Source: Enterobacter mori (GTDB lineage: Bacteria; Pseudomonadota; Gammaproteobacteria; Enterobacterales; Enterobacteriaceae). Taken from it: a stretch of DNA of 64,000 bases. The DNA lies in contig NZ_CP104285.1 of the NCBI RefSeq assembly GCF_025244905.1, positions 62,001 to 126,000 of the forward strand. The letters run 5' to 3'. Positions 35,102-48,027 of this stretch are shown one piece after another (positions within the stretch are counted from its first letter, which is position 1; each line of letters opens with the position of its first letter). The position numbers and the translations under genes were made by a program. The notes beneath the pieces were generated by a model. That model had not been told where the DNA came from. It ran no database searches and saw only the letters and a list, made by a program, of their open reading frames with translations.

Positions 35102-35791
35102 TTACCCGGCGTACTGCATGGTGGCCCACCACTCGGCATCGGCTTGAATCTCGCCCTGCGCGTTGACGTGGGGGTAAGGCAATTTTTTCTGCTTCGCAAC
35201 GCGAGCCAGCACCGGATAACCACCTTCAAACAGCAGACGCTGCTGTTCCTCTTCCGGCAGCATGCTGTTGCTGCGCTCGTACATCCCGGCGTTCTGACGC
35301 TGGCGCTGCGCTTCATACAGAATGAGCGCGGACGCCACGGAGACGTTGAGAGACTGGACCATGCCGATCATCGGAATGATGATGTCCCGATCCGCCAGAT
35401 CCAGCGCTTCCTGGGAGATCCCGGTTTTCTCCTGACCCATCAAAATGCAGGTCGGGCGGGTGTAATCGATCTCGCGGAAATCTACGGCTTTAGCGGACAG
35501 GTTAGTGGCCAGGATCTGCATTCCGCGCCCTTTCAGGTGCGATACGGCTTCGCCAATGGTGTGATGATTTTTGACAGACACCCAACTGTTGCTGCCTGCC
35601 GCTGCCGAAACCGTATTTCGCATACGGCCGTCCGGCCAGACGGCGTGCACTTCATGCACACCGACGGCATCTGCGGTACGAACGATAGCAGAGACGTTAT
35701 GAGGTTTATGCACCTGCTCCATGCAGACCGTCAGATCAGGCTGACGCCTGGCGAGCATTTCGCAGATACGTGCATAACGTTGTGAATTCAT
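35102..35791 (-). CDS. trmH: TrmH (SpoU), tRNA Gm18 2'-O-methyltransferase
   Basis: A 229-residue SPOUT-class enzyme. Motif 1 is KPHNVSAIVRTADAVGV near residue 30, motif 2 ILMGQEKTGIS near 115 and motif 3 IPMIGMVQSLNVSVASALILYEAQRQR near 138, which forms the trefoil knot that binds SAM. It methylates the ribose of G18 in the D-loop of several tRNAs. It lies four bases after spoT and three before recG, in the conserved operon. Confidence 0.97.
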   Translation of the reverse strand: MNSQRYARICEMLARRQPDLTVCMEQVHKPHNVSAIVRTADAVGVHEVHAVWPDGRMRNTVSAAAGSNSWVSVKNHHTIGEAVSHLKGRGMQILATNLSAKAVDFREIDYTRPTCILMGQEKTGISQEALDLADRDIIIPMIGMVQSLNVSVASALILYEAQRQRQNAGMYERSNSMLPEEEQQRLLFEGGYPVLARVAKQKKLPYPHVNAQGEIQADAEWWATMQYAG

Positions 35792-35795
35792 AAAC

Positions 35796-37910
35796 CTAGT
35801 TTCGGTTTCGGGTGACTTTAATCACGTCCGGCATGACGCGGATTTTGCGCATAATATTCGCCAGATGCACGCGGTCGCGCGCGGTCAGACGAATAAAGGC
35901 GCTATACACGCGACCATCTTTTTCTTCCGTATTCAGGCTCTGAATATTGGAAGAGGCCGTGTTGATCGCAGCCGTCAGGTTCGCCAGGGCACCCTGGTGG
36001 TTGAACATATCCACCTTAATTTCGGTGATAAATTCCTGTGCGGTCTCTTTATCCCACTCGACCGCCATAAACTTCTCGGCTTCTTTCTGGTAGCCGCGAA
36101 TGTTACGACAGGATTCGTGGTGGATAACCAGCCCTTTACCCGGGCTGACGTGCGCAATAATCGGGTCGCCTGGAATTGGACGGCAACATTTTGCGAAGGT
36201 GATCAGCACCCCGTCCGCGCCTTTAATCGGCAGGTGTCCGTGGCTTTGCGTCGTTGCAGGCACCGCTGTTGTGTCGCCTTGCTGCAGGTTCTTCGCCACC
36301 ACCACGCTCATGGCGTTACCGAGGCCAATCTCTGCCAGCAGGTCATCAAGCGACGCGAGCTTCATACGCTCCAGCTCACGCTGGATGTTCTCCTGCGGAA
36401 TTTCAGCCAGCTTACGGCTGCCGCCCAACGCGTGGTTGAGCAGACGACGCCCCAGGCTGACGGAATCATCGCGCTTGAGGTTTTTCAGCAGCTGGCGAAT
36501 TTTGGCACGTGCTTTGGAGCTCACGACAAAGTTCAGCCAGGCCGCGTTCGGACGTGCGCCCGGCGCGGTAATAATTTCTACCGTCTGGCCGCTGGAGAGC
36601 GGCTGAGACAGCGGGTAAGGCTGTCTGTCGACGCGCGCACCGACGCAGGCATGCCCGATATCGGTATGCACGGCGTAAGCGAAGTCGACCGGCGTTGCGC
36701 CTGCAGGCAGTTCGACAATGCGACCTTCTGGGGTGAAAACGTAAATTTCATCCGGGAAGAGATCGGATTTAACGCTCTCGATAAATTCAAACGAGCTACC
36801 CGCGCTCTGCTGAAGCTCCAGCAGGCTCTGCATCCAGCGCTGGGCGCGGATTTGTGCGGTCGTGCTGCTTTCGCCACCGTGCTCTTTATACGCCCAGTGT
36901 GCGGCAACCCCCATCTCTGCCATCTGATCCATGTCTTCGGTGCGAATTTGCACCTCAACAGGCACGCCGTGCGGCCCGATCATCGAGGTGTGCAAAGATT
37001 GATAGCCGTTCGCTTTGGGAATGGCGATGTAATCTTTCATCCGCCCCGGACGCGGTTTGTAGAGGCTGTGCATCTGCCCCAGCACGCGATAGCAGGTGTC
37101 CGAGTCGTGGACAATGACGCGGAAGGCGTAGATATCCATGATCGAGTGAAAACGCTGCTCTTTGAGCACCATTTTGCAGTAGATGGAGTACAAATGTTTC
37201 TCGCGACCGCTGACGCGGCACGGAATTCCCGCTTCCTGTAAGCGCCCTTCAATTTCCGAGAGGATTTTTTGAATCATCTCTTTACGGTTACCGCGTGCGG
37301 CTTTCACCACCTCTTTAATCACGCGATAGCGGTTCGGATACAACGCTTCAAAACCCAGCTCTTCCAGCTCGGTTTTAATGTGATGAATACCTAAACGGTG
37401 CGCCAGCGGGCTGTAGATTTCGAGGGTTTCACGGGCAATGCGGCGACGTTTATCCGGGCGAAGTGAGCCCAGCGTGCGCATGTTGTGGGTACGGTCAGCG
37501 AGTTTGATGAGAATGACGCGGATATCCTGCACCATCGCCATAATCATCTTGCGGAAGTTTTCGGCTTGTGCCTCTTTCTTGTCGCGGAAATTCAGCTTAT
37601 CAAGCTTAGAGACCCCTTCCACCAGTTCGGCAACGCTTTTGCCAAACAGCTGTTCCATGTCCTGATACGTGGCAGGGGTATCTTCGATCACGTCGTGCAG
37701 CAGAGCGGCCATGAGCGTTTCGTGGTCGAGTTTCATCTCGGCCAGAATACAGGCCACCGCTACCGGGTGCGTGATATAGGGTTCACCGCTTGAACGTGTC
37801 TGGCCCTCGTGAGCGTCACGTGCAACGAGATACGCCTGCTGAAGACGCTTAATCTGGTCTTCAGGCAGGTAGGTTTGAATCAGTTGATTCAGGCTTTCAA
37901 ACAGATACAA
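35796..37910 (-). CDS. spoT: SpoT, bifunctional (p)ppGpp synthetase/hydrolase
   Basis: A 704-residue protein with all SpoT domains. The HD hydrolase has SSGEPYITHPVAVACIL and HD at residues 72-73 in LLHDVIEDT. The synthetase domain contains RPGRMKDYIAIPKANGYQSLHT near 255. A TGS domain (IYVFTPEGRIVELPAGATPVDFAYAVHTDIGH) lies near 390, a zinc-finger/helical region further on, and an ACT domain at the end (VDMFNHQGALANLTAAI). It degrades, and weakly makes, ppGpp in response to carbon, iron and fatty-acid starvation. Nineteen bases separate it from rpoZ upstream. Confidence 0.97.
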   Translation of the reverse strand: MYLFESLNQLIQTYLPEDQIKRLQQAYLVARDAHEGQTRSSGEPYITHPVAVACILAEMKLDHETLMAALLHDVIEDTPATYQDMEQLFGKSVAELVEGVSKLDKLNFRDKKEAQAENFRKMIMAMVQDIRVILIKLADRTHNMRTLGSLRPDKRRRIARETLEIYSPLAHRLGIHHIKTELEELGFEALYPNRYRVIKEVVKAARGNRKEMIQKILSEIEGRLQEAGIPCRVSGREKHLYSIYCKMVLKEQRFHSIMDIYAFRVIVHDSDTCYRVLGQMHSLYKPRPGRMKDYIAIPKANGYQSLHTSMIGPHGVPVEVQIRTEDMDQMAEMGVAAHWAYKEHGGESSTTAQIRAQRWMQSLLELQQSAGSSFEFIESVKSDLFPDEIYVFTPEGRIVELPAGATPVDFAYAVHTDIGHACVGARVDRQPYPLSQPLSSGQTVEIITAPGARPNAAWLNFVVSSKARAKIRQLLKNLKRDDSVSLGRRLLNHALGGSRKLAEIPQENIQRELERMKLASLDDLLAEIGLGNAMSVVVAKNLQQGDTTAVPATTQSHGHLPIKGADGVLITFAKCCRPIPGDPIIAHVSPGKGLVIHHESCRNIRGYQKEAEKFMAVEWDKETAQEFITEIKVDMFNHQGALANLTAAINTASSNIQSLNTEEKDGRVYSAFIRLTARDRVHLANIMRKIRVMPDVIKVTRNRN

Positions 37911-37929
37911 GGGCGACCCGCAGGTTTAA

Positions 37930-38205
37930 TTAACGACGACCTTCAGCAATAGCGGTTACGGCCTGCAGTTCTGCGGCTTCCTGCTCTTGCTGCTCCTGGC
38001 GCTCACGCACGTCGAGGATCTGGTTGTTGATCAGACCTTCTTCGATTTCGCGAAGTGCAATAACGGTGGTTTTATCGTTTTCTTCCGGTACCAGCGGATC
38101 TTTACCGCCTACCTGCATCTGACGAGCGCGACGCGCGGCGACCAGCACCAGGTCAAAACGGTTACCAATTTTCTCTACAGCGTCCTGAACAGTTACGCGT
38201 GCCAT
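37930..38205 (-). CDS. rpoZ: RpoZ, RNA polymerase omega subunit
   Basis: A 91-residue protein identical in length to E. coli omega. [31 protein letters not shown] is the conserved N-terminus that clamps the beta-prime subunit; the Arg cluster forms part of the ppGpp site 1. It is cotranscribed with spoT, linking polymerase and alarmone metabolism. gmk lies 54 bases upstream. Confidence 0.97.
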
Positions 38206-38259
38206 ACTTAAAATGCTCCACAGGTGAAGAAATGACTGGGCATGATACTGAAAGTGGGT

Positions 38260-38901
<642 letters not shown>

Positions 38902-38990
38902 TTAGCGAAGAAGTCCTACATACGGGCTTATTATACACGTCGGCGCACCGTGACGTAGCCTTTGTCACACTTTTTCCCCTGGATTATTGA

Positions 38991-40805
<1,815 letters not shown>

Positions 40806-40807
40806 CA

Positions 40808-41425
40808 TCAGTGCGCGCTGTGCTTGTAGTGAAAAACGGGCAGCCCGAGCTTCAGACGCAGCGCCAGCATGCGGGCCGTAAAGCCAAACAGCAGCGTCGA
40901 GATGACCACTACATCATGGTTCGAAACGTAATGCTGCAAGGCGATATAGAGTACCGCTGCGACAAAGGAAATCCCGGCATAGAGCTCTTTTTGAAAGACC
41001 AGGGGAATACGTTTGCAGAACATATCGCGCAGCACGCCGCCGAATACGCCCGTGACCACAGCAGCAATAGTGGCGATAACCGGCCCTTCACCCATATCGA
41101 GCGCGATTTGCGCACCGATGATTGAAAAGACGATCAGCCCCAGAGCATCAAGCACCAGGAACAGACGGCGAAGATGGGGCATAACGGGTGCCACGATAGT
41201 AGTGAGCACGGCGGCTGTCGCCACGATAATGACGTATTCAGGGTGTTTAACCCAGCCGAGCGGGTAATGACCAAGCAGGATATCGCGCACGGAACCGCCG
41301 CCCAGCGCGGTCGCTGTGGCAATAATAATCACGCCGAAGGTGTCCATACGGCGACGCCCGGCAGCAAGCGCGCCGGTCATGGCTTCTGCGGTGATGCCAA
41401 TGAGATAAAGAATGTGAAGCAGCAT
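40808..41425 (-). CDS. yicG: YicG, TRIC-family (UPF0126) membrane protein
   Basis: A 205-residue inner-membrane protein with about seven hydrophobic helices. It contains two homologous halves, each with a G-G-x-x-R-D motif: [14 protein letters not shown] near residue 38 and [14 protein letters not shown] near 125. These are hallmarks of the UPF0126 group, whose members form trimeric cation channels in some prokaryotes. E. coli YicG has a similar length. Physiological function is unproven. In E. coli K-12 the dinD gene lies next to it, but here yicC follows after about 206 bases. Confidence 0.93.
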   Translation of the reverse strand: MLLHILYLIGITAEAMTGALAAGRRRMDTFGVIIIATATALGGGSVRDILLGHYPLGWVKHPEYVIIVATAAVLTTIVAPVMPHLRRLFLVLDALGLIVFSIIGAQIALDMGEGPVIATIAAVVTGVFGGVLRDMFCKRIPLVFQKELYAGISFVAAVLYIALQHYVSNHDVVVISTLLFGFTARMLALRLKLGLPVFHYKHSAH

Positions 41426-41600
41426 ATACCCTCCGGTGTGAACGCGGGGGGAGGTTAACGATTTGTGCGCACGATCACGATTGAGATTTTCTAAGGCGAG
41501 TCAGTTTGCCTTATAAAATTTTATCACATTAGTCTGGACAGGCTTGATGAAGGGCGGAAGCGAGGAAAAATTAGAGTCAGGACGGATGAGAAATAGTAAT

Positions 41601-41623
41601 GGGTGGTGCAGCTGACACCACCC
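41601..41623. terminator. Strong hairpin downstream of yicC
   Basis: GGGTGGTG (41601-41608) and CACCACCC (41616-41623) form an 8-base-pair stem. It lies nine bases beyond the yicC stop. No long T-run follows on either strand, so it may only mark the 3' end or protect it. Confidence 0.5.
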
Positions 41624-41631
41624 GAAAGACA

Positions 41632-42495
41632 CTATTCAATATTCTGGATCTGCTCGCGCATCTGCTCAATCAGTACTTTCAGCTCAATTGCTGAATTCGT
41701 CACTTCTGCATTGATAGATTTAGATGCGAGGGTGTTCGACTCGCGGTTGAACTCCTGCATCATAAAGTCCAGACGGCGACCTACCGCTTCCTTCTTCTTC
41801 AGAATGTTATAGGTTTCTTTAACGTGCGCTTCCAGACGGTCCAGCTCTTCAGCGACGTCAATACGCTGCGCCATCAGCACCAGCTCTTGTTCGAGACGGG
41901 TGTTTTCCAGCTGAACTTCCGCTTCTTCCAGTTTGGCGACAAGACGCTCGCGTTGCCATTGCAGCACTTCTGGCATATGGGTGCGGACTTTGGCGACTTC
42001 GGTGCTCACGCCTTCAAGACGCTGCTCAATCATCGCTTTCAGCGCCTGGCCTTCGGTTTCACGGGCAACGATAAAGTCATCCAGCGTGCCGTCGAGGGCT
42101 GCCAGGATTTCAGCGGCAATGGCGTCCAGATCCTGCTCACCGGCGGCCATGACGCCGGGCCAGCGAAGAATGTCAACCGGGTTGATTTCGCCTTCATCGC
42201 TCTGCATTTTGACCCAGTTCGCTGCATTCACGAGCTGTTTTGCCAGTTTTTCGTTGAGGATGAGCTCGCCCTGTGCGCTGGCATCGGGCTCAAAGCGCAG
42301 GTTACATTCGACTTTACCGCGCGTCAGACGCGCACGGATACGCTCGCGTACGACAGGCTCAAGGCTGCGGAACTGCTCCGGCATACGGAAATACGTTTCC
42401 AGGTAACGCTGGTTTACCGAGCGCATTTCCCATGTAGCGCTACCCCAGCTACCCTTGATTTCACGCCGGGCGTAGGCGGTCATACTGCGGATCAT
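41632..42495 (-). CDS. yicC: YicC, endoribonuclease
   Basis: A 287-residue cytosolic protein nearly the same as E. coli YicC; the start MIRSMTAYARREIKGSWG at 42495 matches the family. The C-terminal DUF1732 block KKKEAVGRRLDFMMQEFNRESNTLASKS is highly conserved. YicC-family proteins are recently described endoribonucleases; in E. coli YicC affects the turnover of the small RNA RyhB. It is divergent from rph. Confidence 0.95.
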   Translation of the reverse strand: MIRSMTAYARREIKGSWGSATWEMRSVNQRYLETYFRMPEQFRSLEPVVRERIRARLTRGKVECNLRFEPDASAQGELILNEKLAKQLVNAANWVKMQSDEGEINPVDILRWPGVMAAGEQDLDAIAAEILAALDGTLDDFIVARETEGQALKAMIEQRLEGVSTEVAKVRTHMPEVLQWQRERLVAKLEEAEVQLENTRLEQELVLMAQRIDVAEELDRLEAHVKETYNILKKKEAVGRRLDFMMQEFNRESNTLASKSINAEVTNSAIELKVLIEQMREQIQNIE

Positions 42496-42578
42496 AGACA
42501 TTCCCGTTTTTAGAGGAGAGATGGGGGGATTATAGCTTTCAGGGCTTTGTCAGGATAGGAATAAGCGCGTTTAATCCG

Positions 42579-42584
42579 TATAAT
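42579..42584 (+). promoter_or_regulatory. rph-pyrE promoter -10 element
   Basis: TATAAT is followed by GCGC and lies 36 bases before the rph start. No convincing -35 hexamer is seen at the right spacing. It would drive the rph-pyrE operon. Confidence 0.6.
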
Positions 42585-42619
42585 GCGCAGCCACATTCGT
42601 TCAAGCCGGAGAATCCATC

Positions 42620-43336
42620 ATGCGTCCATCAGGTCGTAGCGCCAACCAGGTGCGTCCCGTCACCCTGACCCGTAACTATACAAAACACGCTGAAGGCTCC
42701 GTGCTGGTTGAGTTTGGTGACACTAAAGTTTTGTGCACCGCCTCCATCGAAGAAGGCGTTCCGCGCTTCCTGAAAGGTCAGGGCCAGGGCTGGATCACCG
42801 CTGAGTACGGCATGCTGCCGCGGGCGACCCATACCCGTAATGCCCGTGAAGCGGCGAAAGGCAAGCAGGGCGGTCGTACCATGGAAATTCAGCGTCTGAT
42901 CGCGCGTGCGCTGCGCGCTGCCGTTGACCTGAAAATCCTCGGTGAATTCACCATCACTCTCGATTGCGACGTCATTCAGGCTGACGGCGGCACGCGTACA
43001 GCATCTATTACCGGTGCCTGCGTGGCGCTGGCGGATGCCCTGAACAAGCTGGTTGCGGCCGGTAAGCTGAAAACCAACCCAATGAAAGGCATGGTTGCCG
43101 CGGTTTCTGTAGGTATCGTTAACGGCGAAGCGCTTTGCGATCTGGAATACGTTGAAGATTCTGCCGCCGAAACCGACATGAACGTGGTGATGACCGAAGA
43201 CGGTCGCATCATTGAAGTACAGGGCACGGCAGAAGGCGAGCCGTTCACCCACGAAGAGCTTCTCTCCCTGCTGGCGTTGGCCCGAGGGGGAATCGAATCC
43301 ATTGTAACGACGCAGAAGGCGGCGTTAGAAAATTGA
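42620..43336 (+). CDS. rph: Rph, RNase PH
   Basis: A 238-residue phosphorolytic 3'-exoribonuclease, full length. The opening [20 protein letters not shown] and the phosphate-binding region [19 protein letters not shown] (with the conserved RSLR-like arginines) are as in the family. It trims tRNA 3' ends and degrades structured RNA as a hexamer. It is cotranscribed with pyrE. The E. coli K-12 frameshift near the end of rph, which lowers pyrE expression, is absent here. Confidence 0.97.
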   Translation: MRPSGRSANQVRPVTLTRNYTKHAEGSVLVEFGDTKVLCTASIEEGVPRFLKGQGQGWITAEYGMLPRATHTRNAREAAKGKQGGRTMEIQRLIARALRAAVDLKILGEFTITLDCDVIQADGGTRTASITGACVALADALNKLVAAGKLKTNPMKGMVAAVSVGIVNGEALCDLEYVEDSAAETDMNVVMTEDGRIIEVQGTAEGEPFTHEELLSLLALARGGIESIVTTQKAALEN

Positions 43337-43340
43337 TTTT

Positions 43341-43369
43341 AAAGGCGACCAATGAGTCGCCTTTTTTTT
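43341..43369 (+). terminator. pyrE attenuator (Rho-independent terminator)
   Basis: AAGGCGAC and GTCGCCTT form a stem with loop CAATGA-type bases, followed by eight T. It begins five bases after the rph stop, where in E. coli UTP-sensitive coupling of rph translation to transcription controls pyrE. Confidence 0.9.
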
Positions 43370-43404
43370 GCCTGTAAGACAGAAAAAACCAAAGGAGCGA
43401 ATCC

Positions 43405-44046
43405 ATGAAATCGTATCAGCGCCAGTTTATTGAGTTTGCGCTTAACAAGCAGGTACTTAAGTTTGGCGAGTTTACGCTGAAATCCGGGCGTAAGAGCCCC
43501 TATTTCTTCAACGCCGGGCTGTTTAATACCGGGCGCGATCTGGCGCTGTTAGGCCGCTTCTATGCCGAAGCGCTGGTGGATTCCGGGATTGATTTTGACC
43601 TGCTGTTTGGCCCGGCCTACAAAGGGATTCCAATTGCGACCACCACGGCGGTGGCGCTGGCGGAACATCATGATCGCGATGTGCCGTACTGCTTTAACCG
43701 TAAAGAGGCTAAAACCCATGGTGAAGGCGGCAATCTGGTCGGCAGCGCGCTGCAAGGCCGCGTGATGCTGGTCGACGATGTGATCACCGCGGGCACGGCG
43801 ATCCGCGAATCGATGGAAATAATCCATGCTAACGGTGCGACGCTTGCTGGCGTGCTGATTTCTCTGGATCGTCAGGAACGTGGTCGCGGTGAAATCTCTG
43901 CTATTCAGGAAGTCGAGCGTGATTACGGCTGTAAAGTAACGTCGATTATCACCCTGAAAGACCTGATTGCGTATCTGGAAGAGAAGCCGGAGATGGCGGA
44001 TCATCTGGCGGCGGTTCGTGCCTATCGGGAAGAGTTTGGCGTGTGA
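43405..44046 (+). CDS. pyrE: PyrE, orotate phosphoribosyltransferase
   Basis: A 213-residue cytosolic enzyme that joins orotate to PRPP in pyrimidine synthesis. The PRPP-binding motif is [14 protein letters not shown] at about residues 120-133. The flexible catalytic loop contains the [12 protein letters not shown] segment near 98-110. It has the same length as E. coli PyrE. It is expressed from the rph promoter through the attenuator between the two genes. AAAGGAG precedes the start. Confidence 0.98.
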   Translation: MKSYQRQFIEFALNKQVLKFGEFTLKSGRKSPYFFNAGLFNTGRDLALLGRFYAEALVDSGIDFDLLFGPAYKGIPIATTTAVALAEHHDRDVPYCFNRKEAKTHGEGGNLVGSALQGRVMLVDDVITAGTAIRESMEIIHANGATLAGVLISLDRQERGRGEISAIQEVERDYGCKVTSIITLKDLIAYLEEKPEMADHLAAVRAYREEFGV

Positions 44047-44053
44047 TTTTTTT

Positions 44054-44103
44054 GCCCGGTGGCGCTAGCGCTTACCGGGCCTACGGGTTACGCAGGCCGG
44101 ATA
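44054..44103. repeat. REP element between pyrE and slmA
   Basis: GCCCGGTGGCGCTAGCGCTT, then ACCGGGCCTAC, form a full REP unit, followed by a partial inverted one (GCAGGCCGGATAAAG). It separates two convergent genes. Confidence 0.82.
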
Positions 44104-44106
44104 AAG

Positions 44107-44703
44107 TTACTGCAACTGCGAAGCCACTAACGGCCAGCGGGCGTCAAAATCGTCCGTTGGACGATATTTGAATTCACTGCGCACGAAGCGGGAGAGCATC
44201 CCTTCGCAAAACGCCAGGATCTGGCTTGCCAGCAGCGTCTCATCGGTGATGTACCCTTCGCCTTCACGCATCTTCTTCTCACGCAGTACCTGGCGCAGCT
44301 GCGCCTCTATGCGCTCAAAAAGCTGATTGATGCGGCCCTGCAGACGATCTTGTTCAAACATCAGCGCGTGGCCGGTGAGGATACGGGTCAAGCCCGGATT
44401 GCGTTCACCAAAGCCCAGGATTAACAGCACAATCAGACGCAGACGCGCGGTGGTGTCTTTTTCGTCTTTCAGAATCAGGTTGATGCGCGTGATCAGGCTG
44501 TCTTCAATAAACTCGATCAGGCTGTCGAACATCCGGGTTTTGCTCGGAAAATGACGGTACAGCGCCGCCTCAGACACGCCCACGGAGGCCGCCAGTTTTG
44601 CAGTGGTAATGCGTTGACTGCCATCGCTGGATTCAAGCATCAGAGCCAGAGACTGAAGTATTTCTTCGCGACGATTCCTTTTCGCGGTTTGTTTTTCTGC
44701 CAT
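44107..44703 (-). CDS. slmA: SlmA, nucleoid occlusion factor
   Basis: A 198-residue TetR-like protein starting at ATG 44703 ([23 protein letters not shown]). The helix-turn-helix is at about residues 28-50, [30 protein letters not shown]. SlmA binds specific chromosomal sites and blocks FtsZ assembly over the nucleoid. Length and sequence match E. coli SlmA. It is the last gene of the coaBC-dut-slmA group on this strand. Confidence 0.97.
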   Translation of the reverse strand: MAEKQTAKRNRREEILQSLALMLESSDGSQRITTAKLAASVGVSEAALYRHFPSKTRMFDSLIEFIEDSLITRINLILKDEKDTTARLRLIVLLILGFGERNPGLTRILTGHALMFEQDRLQGRINQLFERIEAQLRQVLREKKMREGEGYITDETLLASQILAFCEGMLSRFVRSEFKYRPTDDFDARWPLVASQLQ

Positions 44704-44823
44704 GTTACAAAATACCCCTGAAAATAAGCACTTGCCAGGCTGGCATCCACACAGCGACCGCAAACGGGCGTTTGCGGTTTGTTATTGCATTATGGCGCTG
44801 TGAGATGCGTATCTATCGGACGG

Positions 44824-45279
44824 TTATTTACGCCCGGAATGGCCGAAGCCGCCTTCGCCACGGTCGGTAGCGTCGAAGTCTGCCACCAGGTTAAATTCTG
44901 CCTGCACAACCGGTACAAAGACCATCTGCGCAATACGCTCGCCCGGTTCAATGGTGAAGCTGTCCTGACCGCGGTTCCAGACGGACACCATCAGCTGGCC
45001 CTGATAGTCAGAGTCGATCAGGCCGACCAGGTTACCCAGTACGACGCCATGCTTATGGCCCAGACCAGAGCGCGGCAGGATCACCGCCGCCAGAGACGGG
45101 TCAGAAATGTGAATGGCCAGACCTGTCGGGATCAGGGTGGTTGCACCTGGAGCCAGTTCTACGGCGTCATCGAGACAGGCGCGCAGGTCAAGACCGGCAG
45201 AGCCGGAGGTGGCATAGGTCGGCAGCGGAAATTGCTCGCCAACACGCGGGTCCAGAATCTTAACGTCGATTTTTTTCAT
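44824..45279 (-). CDS. dut: Dut, dUTP diphosphatase
   Basis: A 151-residue trimeric enzyme that converts dUTP to dUMP, keeping uracil out of DNA and supplying dTMP synthesis. All five dUTPase motifs are visible: [36 protein letters not shown] and the C-terminal [10 protein letters not shown]. Start at ATG 45279, with another ATG three bases upstream. The first 20 bases overlap the end of coaBC, as in E. coli. Confidence 0.97.
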   Translation of the reverse strand: MKKIDVKILDPRVGEQFPLPTYATSGSAGLDLRACLDDAVELAPGATTLIPTGLAIHISDPSLAAVILPRSGLGHKHGVVLGNLVGLIDSDYQGQLMVSVWNRGQDSFTIEPGERIAQMVFVPVVQAEFNLVADFDATDRGEGGFGHSGRK

Positions 45280-46471
45280 CATAACGGGTAACGATCTCGT
45301 CCAGTAATTGTTGGCCCAGGAGTTCCTTGCGCGCAAGCGGTAAGACTTTATCTCCATCCTGCCAGAAAAGGTGCAGAGCATTGCTGTCGCTGTTAAATCC
45401 TTGCGTGGCCAGCGATACGTCGTTCGCGCAAATCAAATCCAGGTTTTTGCGAGTACGTTTTTGCCGGGCATATTCTTCCACATTATTTGTTTCTGCGGCA
45501 AACCCAACAACGTAAGGACGATGGTTTTTCAGTGCGGCGACACCAGCAACGATATCTGGGTTTTTCACCATTTTTATCGTTAATTCATCACCTTGCTTTT
45601 TGATTTTGGCGTCTGCAATGGTCTCTGCCCGATAATCCGCGACGGCCGCACAGCCGATAAAAATCTGCTGGTTTTGCGCATGTGCCTGCACGGCGGCTTC
45701 CATTTCCAACGCGGTGGTGACGTCAATGCGCTGAACGAACGGAGGCGTAGGCAATGAGACCGGACCGCTCACCAGCGTGACGTTCGCGCCGCGTTTTGCA
45801 GCAGCAGCAGCAATGGCAAAGCCCATCTTGCCGGAGCTGTGGTTAGTAATGTAACGCACTGGGTCCAGCGGTTCGCGCGTAGGGCCCGCGGTAATCATGA
45901 TGTTGAGATGTTGCAGATCGTTGACAGGCGAAAAATGGGCTGCAGCCATATCAACAATCGTCAGCGGGTCCAGCATACGACCGGGGCCAACATCGCCACA
46001 CGCCTGGCTGCCGCTGTCCGGGCCCCAGATAAGCAGGCCGCGTGATGCCAGCGTCTCCAGATTGTGCTGGGTGGCTGCGTTACGGTACATCTGCTGGTTC
46101 ATCGCGGGCACGACGGCGACAGGCGCAGGTGTCGCGAGGCAAATGGTCGAGACCAGATCGTTCGCCATGCCCGCCGCCACACGGGCAATCAAATCGGCCG
46201 TGGCGGGGGCAAGAATCACCAGGTCTGCCCATTTCCCAAGCTCAATGTGGCCCATCGCCGCTTCTGCAGCAGGGTCAAGCAGGCTGTCGGATACCGGGTA
46301 CCCCGAGACAGCCTGCAGGCTCAGAGGCGTGATAAAGGCTTTGCCACCTTCGGTTATCGCGACCCGCACATCCGCCCCACGCTCGCGCAGACGACGCACC
46401 AGGTCTGGCGCTTTATAGGCTGCAATACCGCCGCTCACGCCAAGAACGATTTTTTTACCGGCCAGGCTCAT
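45260..46471 (-). CDS. coaBC: CoaBC (Dfp), phosphopantothenate-cysteine ligase / decarboxylase
   Basis: A 403-residue bifunctional enzyme of coenzyme A synthesis. The N-terminal CoaC flavoprotein domain shows [18 protein letters not shown], active-site [13 protein letters not shown] and [14 protein letters not shown] (substrate-recognition Cys). The C-terminal CoaB ligase shows [25 protein letters not shown] and KMVKNPDIV. It makes 4'-phosphopantetheine from phosphopantothenate and cysteine. Two adjacent ATGs (46474, 46471) could start it; the second matches E. coli. It is divergent from radC. The E. coli protein is three residues longer in the CoaB half. Confidence 0.97.
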   Translation of the reverse strand: MSLAGKKIVLGVSGGIAAYKAPDLVRRLRERGADVRVAITEGGKAFITPLSLQAVSGYPVSDSLLDPAAEAAMGHIELGKWADLVILAPATADLIARVAAGMANDLVSTICLATPAPVAVVPAMNQQMYRNAATQHNLETLASRGLLIWGPDSGSQACGDVGPGRMLDPLTIVDMAAAHFSPVNDLQHLNIMITAGPTREPLDPVRYITNHSSGKMGFAIAAAAAKRGANVTLVSGPVSLPTPPFVQRIDVTTALEMEAAVQAHAQNQQIFIGCAAVADYRAETIADAKIKKQGDELTIKMVKNPDIVAGVAALKNHRPYVVGFAAETNNVEEYARQKRTRKNLDLICANDVSLATQGFNSDSNALHLFWQDGDKVLPLARKELLGQQLLDEIVTRYDEKNRR

Positions 46472-46644
46472 CATGATTCTTTCCTGTTGGGTTTCACCAG
46501 AGAGCGGGCATTTTATCACAATCACAAAAACGGGGTGATTTTGTCCTTCGTTCACTTTGCGAGGCGTTACGCAAGAACGAAAAGTCAGCGTCGAGCCCCG
46601 GATTGGCCTGTGGCAGCATGATGGCAAACAGAAGGAGGCTGGGT

Positions 46645-47310
46645 ATGGAAGAGACGGAACTGCTGTTACCGCGCGAAAAACTGCTGCGATATGGCGTCAC
46701 CTTGTTAAAAGACGATGAGCTGCTGGCGCTCTTTTTGCGTACGGGTACGCAGGGGAAAACGGTATTCACGCTGGCAAAAGAGCTGATAGCACATTTCGGT
46801 TCACTGCATGGTTTGCTGACTGCCGATCTGGCGGCGTTTGCACACGTTGAGGGGATTGGCGTGGCGAAATATGCCCAACTAAGGGGGATTGCAGAACTTG
46901 CCCGCCGTTTTTACAACGTCCGTATGGAGGAGGAAGATCCGATCCTTACCCCGGCGATGACCCGCGAATTCTTGCAAAGCCAGCTGTCAGATATGGAGCG
47001 GGAGATCTTCATGGTGATCTTTCTCGACAATAAGAACCGGGTGCTGAAACACAGTCACCTTTTCTCTGGAACCTTGACCCACGTAGAGGTTTATCCGCGA
47101 GAAATTGTGCGGGAAGCGATAAAAGTGAATGCAGCCGGCGTGATCCTCGCGCATAATCACCCCTCTGGCTGTGCAGAACCGAGCAGAGCGGACAAAGAAA
47201 TCACCGAACGCATTATCAAATGCTGTCAATTCATGGACATTCGTGTGCTGGACCATCTGATAATTGGCCGCGGAGAATACATTTCTTTTGCAGAACGTGG
47301 TTGGATTTAG
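46645..47310 (+). CDS. radC: RadC (YicR), JAMM-motif protein
   Basis: A 221-residue protein from ATG 46645 after GGAGG. The MPN/JAMM metal site is in [18 protein letters not shown] near residue 167, with a preceding Glu. A UPF0758 N-terminal helix-hairpin-helix part ([15 protein letters not shown]) is present. Although named for repair, a direct repair role in E. coli has been disputed; its biochemical function is unsettled. It is followed after 218 bases by the rpmBG operon. Confidence 0.93.
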   Translation: MEETELLLPREKLLRYGVTLLKDDELLALFLRTGTQGKTVFTLAKELIAHFGSLHGLLTADLAAFAHVEGIGVAKYAQLRGIAELARRFYNVRMEEEDPILTPAMTREFLQSQLSDMEREIFMVIFLDNKNRVLKHSHLFSGTLTHVEVYPREIVREAIKVNAAGVILAHNHPSGCAEPSRADKEITERIIKCCQFMDIRVLDHLIIGRGEYISFAERGWI

Positions 47311-47352
47311 ACCATTTCTCGCGATCCATCGGGATCTTTGTCTGTTCGGGAC

Positions 47353-47381
47353 TTGAGCACACCGCCGAGTCAGCGTATACT
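47353..47381 (+). promoter_or_regulatory. rpmBG promoter
   Basis: TTGAGC (47353-47358) and TATACT (47376-47381) are separated by exactly 17 bases, a strong sigma-70 layout. It gives a leader of about 140 bases before rpmB with no reading frame of note. Confidence 0.75.
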
Positions 47382-47507
47382 ACGCCACCTTTGAGAATCT
47401 CGGGTTTGGCATTTGGGCCTGGCAATCGAGAGTTCACTTAGAACTATGCGATGACCGGGCTGTAAAGCCTGACGAGGCGCCGATACCCCATACGAAGCTC
47501 GAGCTAA

Positions 47508-47765
<258 letters not shown>

Positions 47766-47784
47766 GTACTTAAAGAGGAAATAA

Positions 47785-47955
<171 letters not shown>

Positions 47956-47974
47956 TTTTAGTCTCCTTGTATTG

Positions 47975-48001
47975 AAAAACCCCGCATCTGCGGGGTTTTT
48001 T
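47975..48001 (+). terminator. Rho-independent terminator of rpmBG
   Basis: AAAACCCCGC and GCGGGGTTTT form a stem around ATCT, followed by more T. It ends the ribosomal operon before mutM, which therefore needs partial read-through or its own promoter. Confidence 0.92.
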
Positions 48002-48027
48002 GCATTTTGCATCTCAACGGAGGAACC

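Noticed and set aside
35865..37241. Long open frame antisense to spoT (458 codons)
   Set aside because: It mirrors the highly conserved spoT gene, has His/Arg-rich composition typical of antisense frames in GC-rich genes, and shows no domain.
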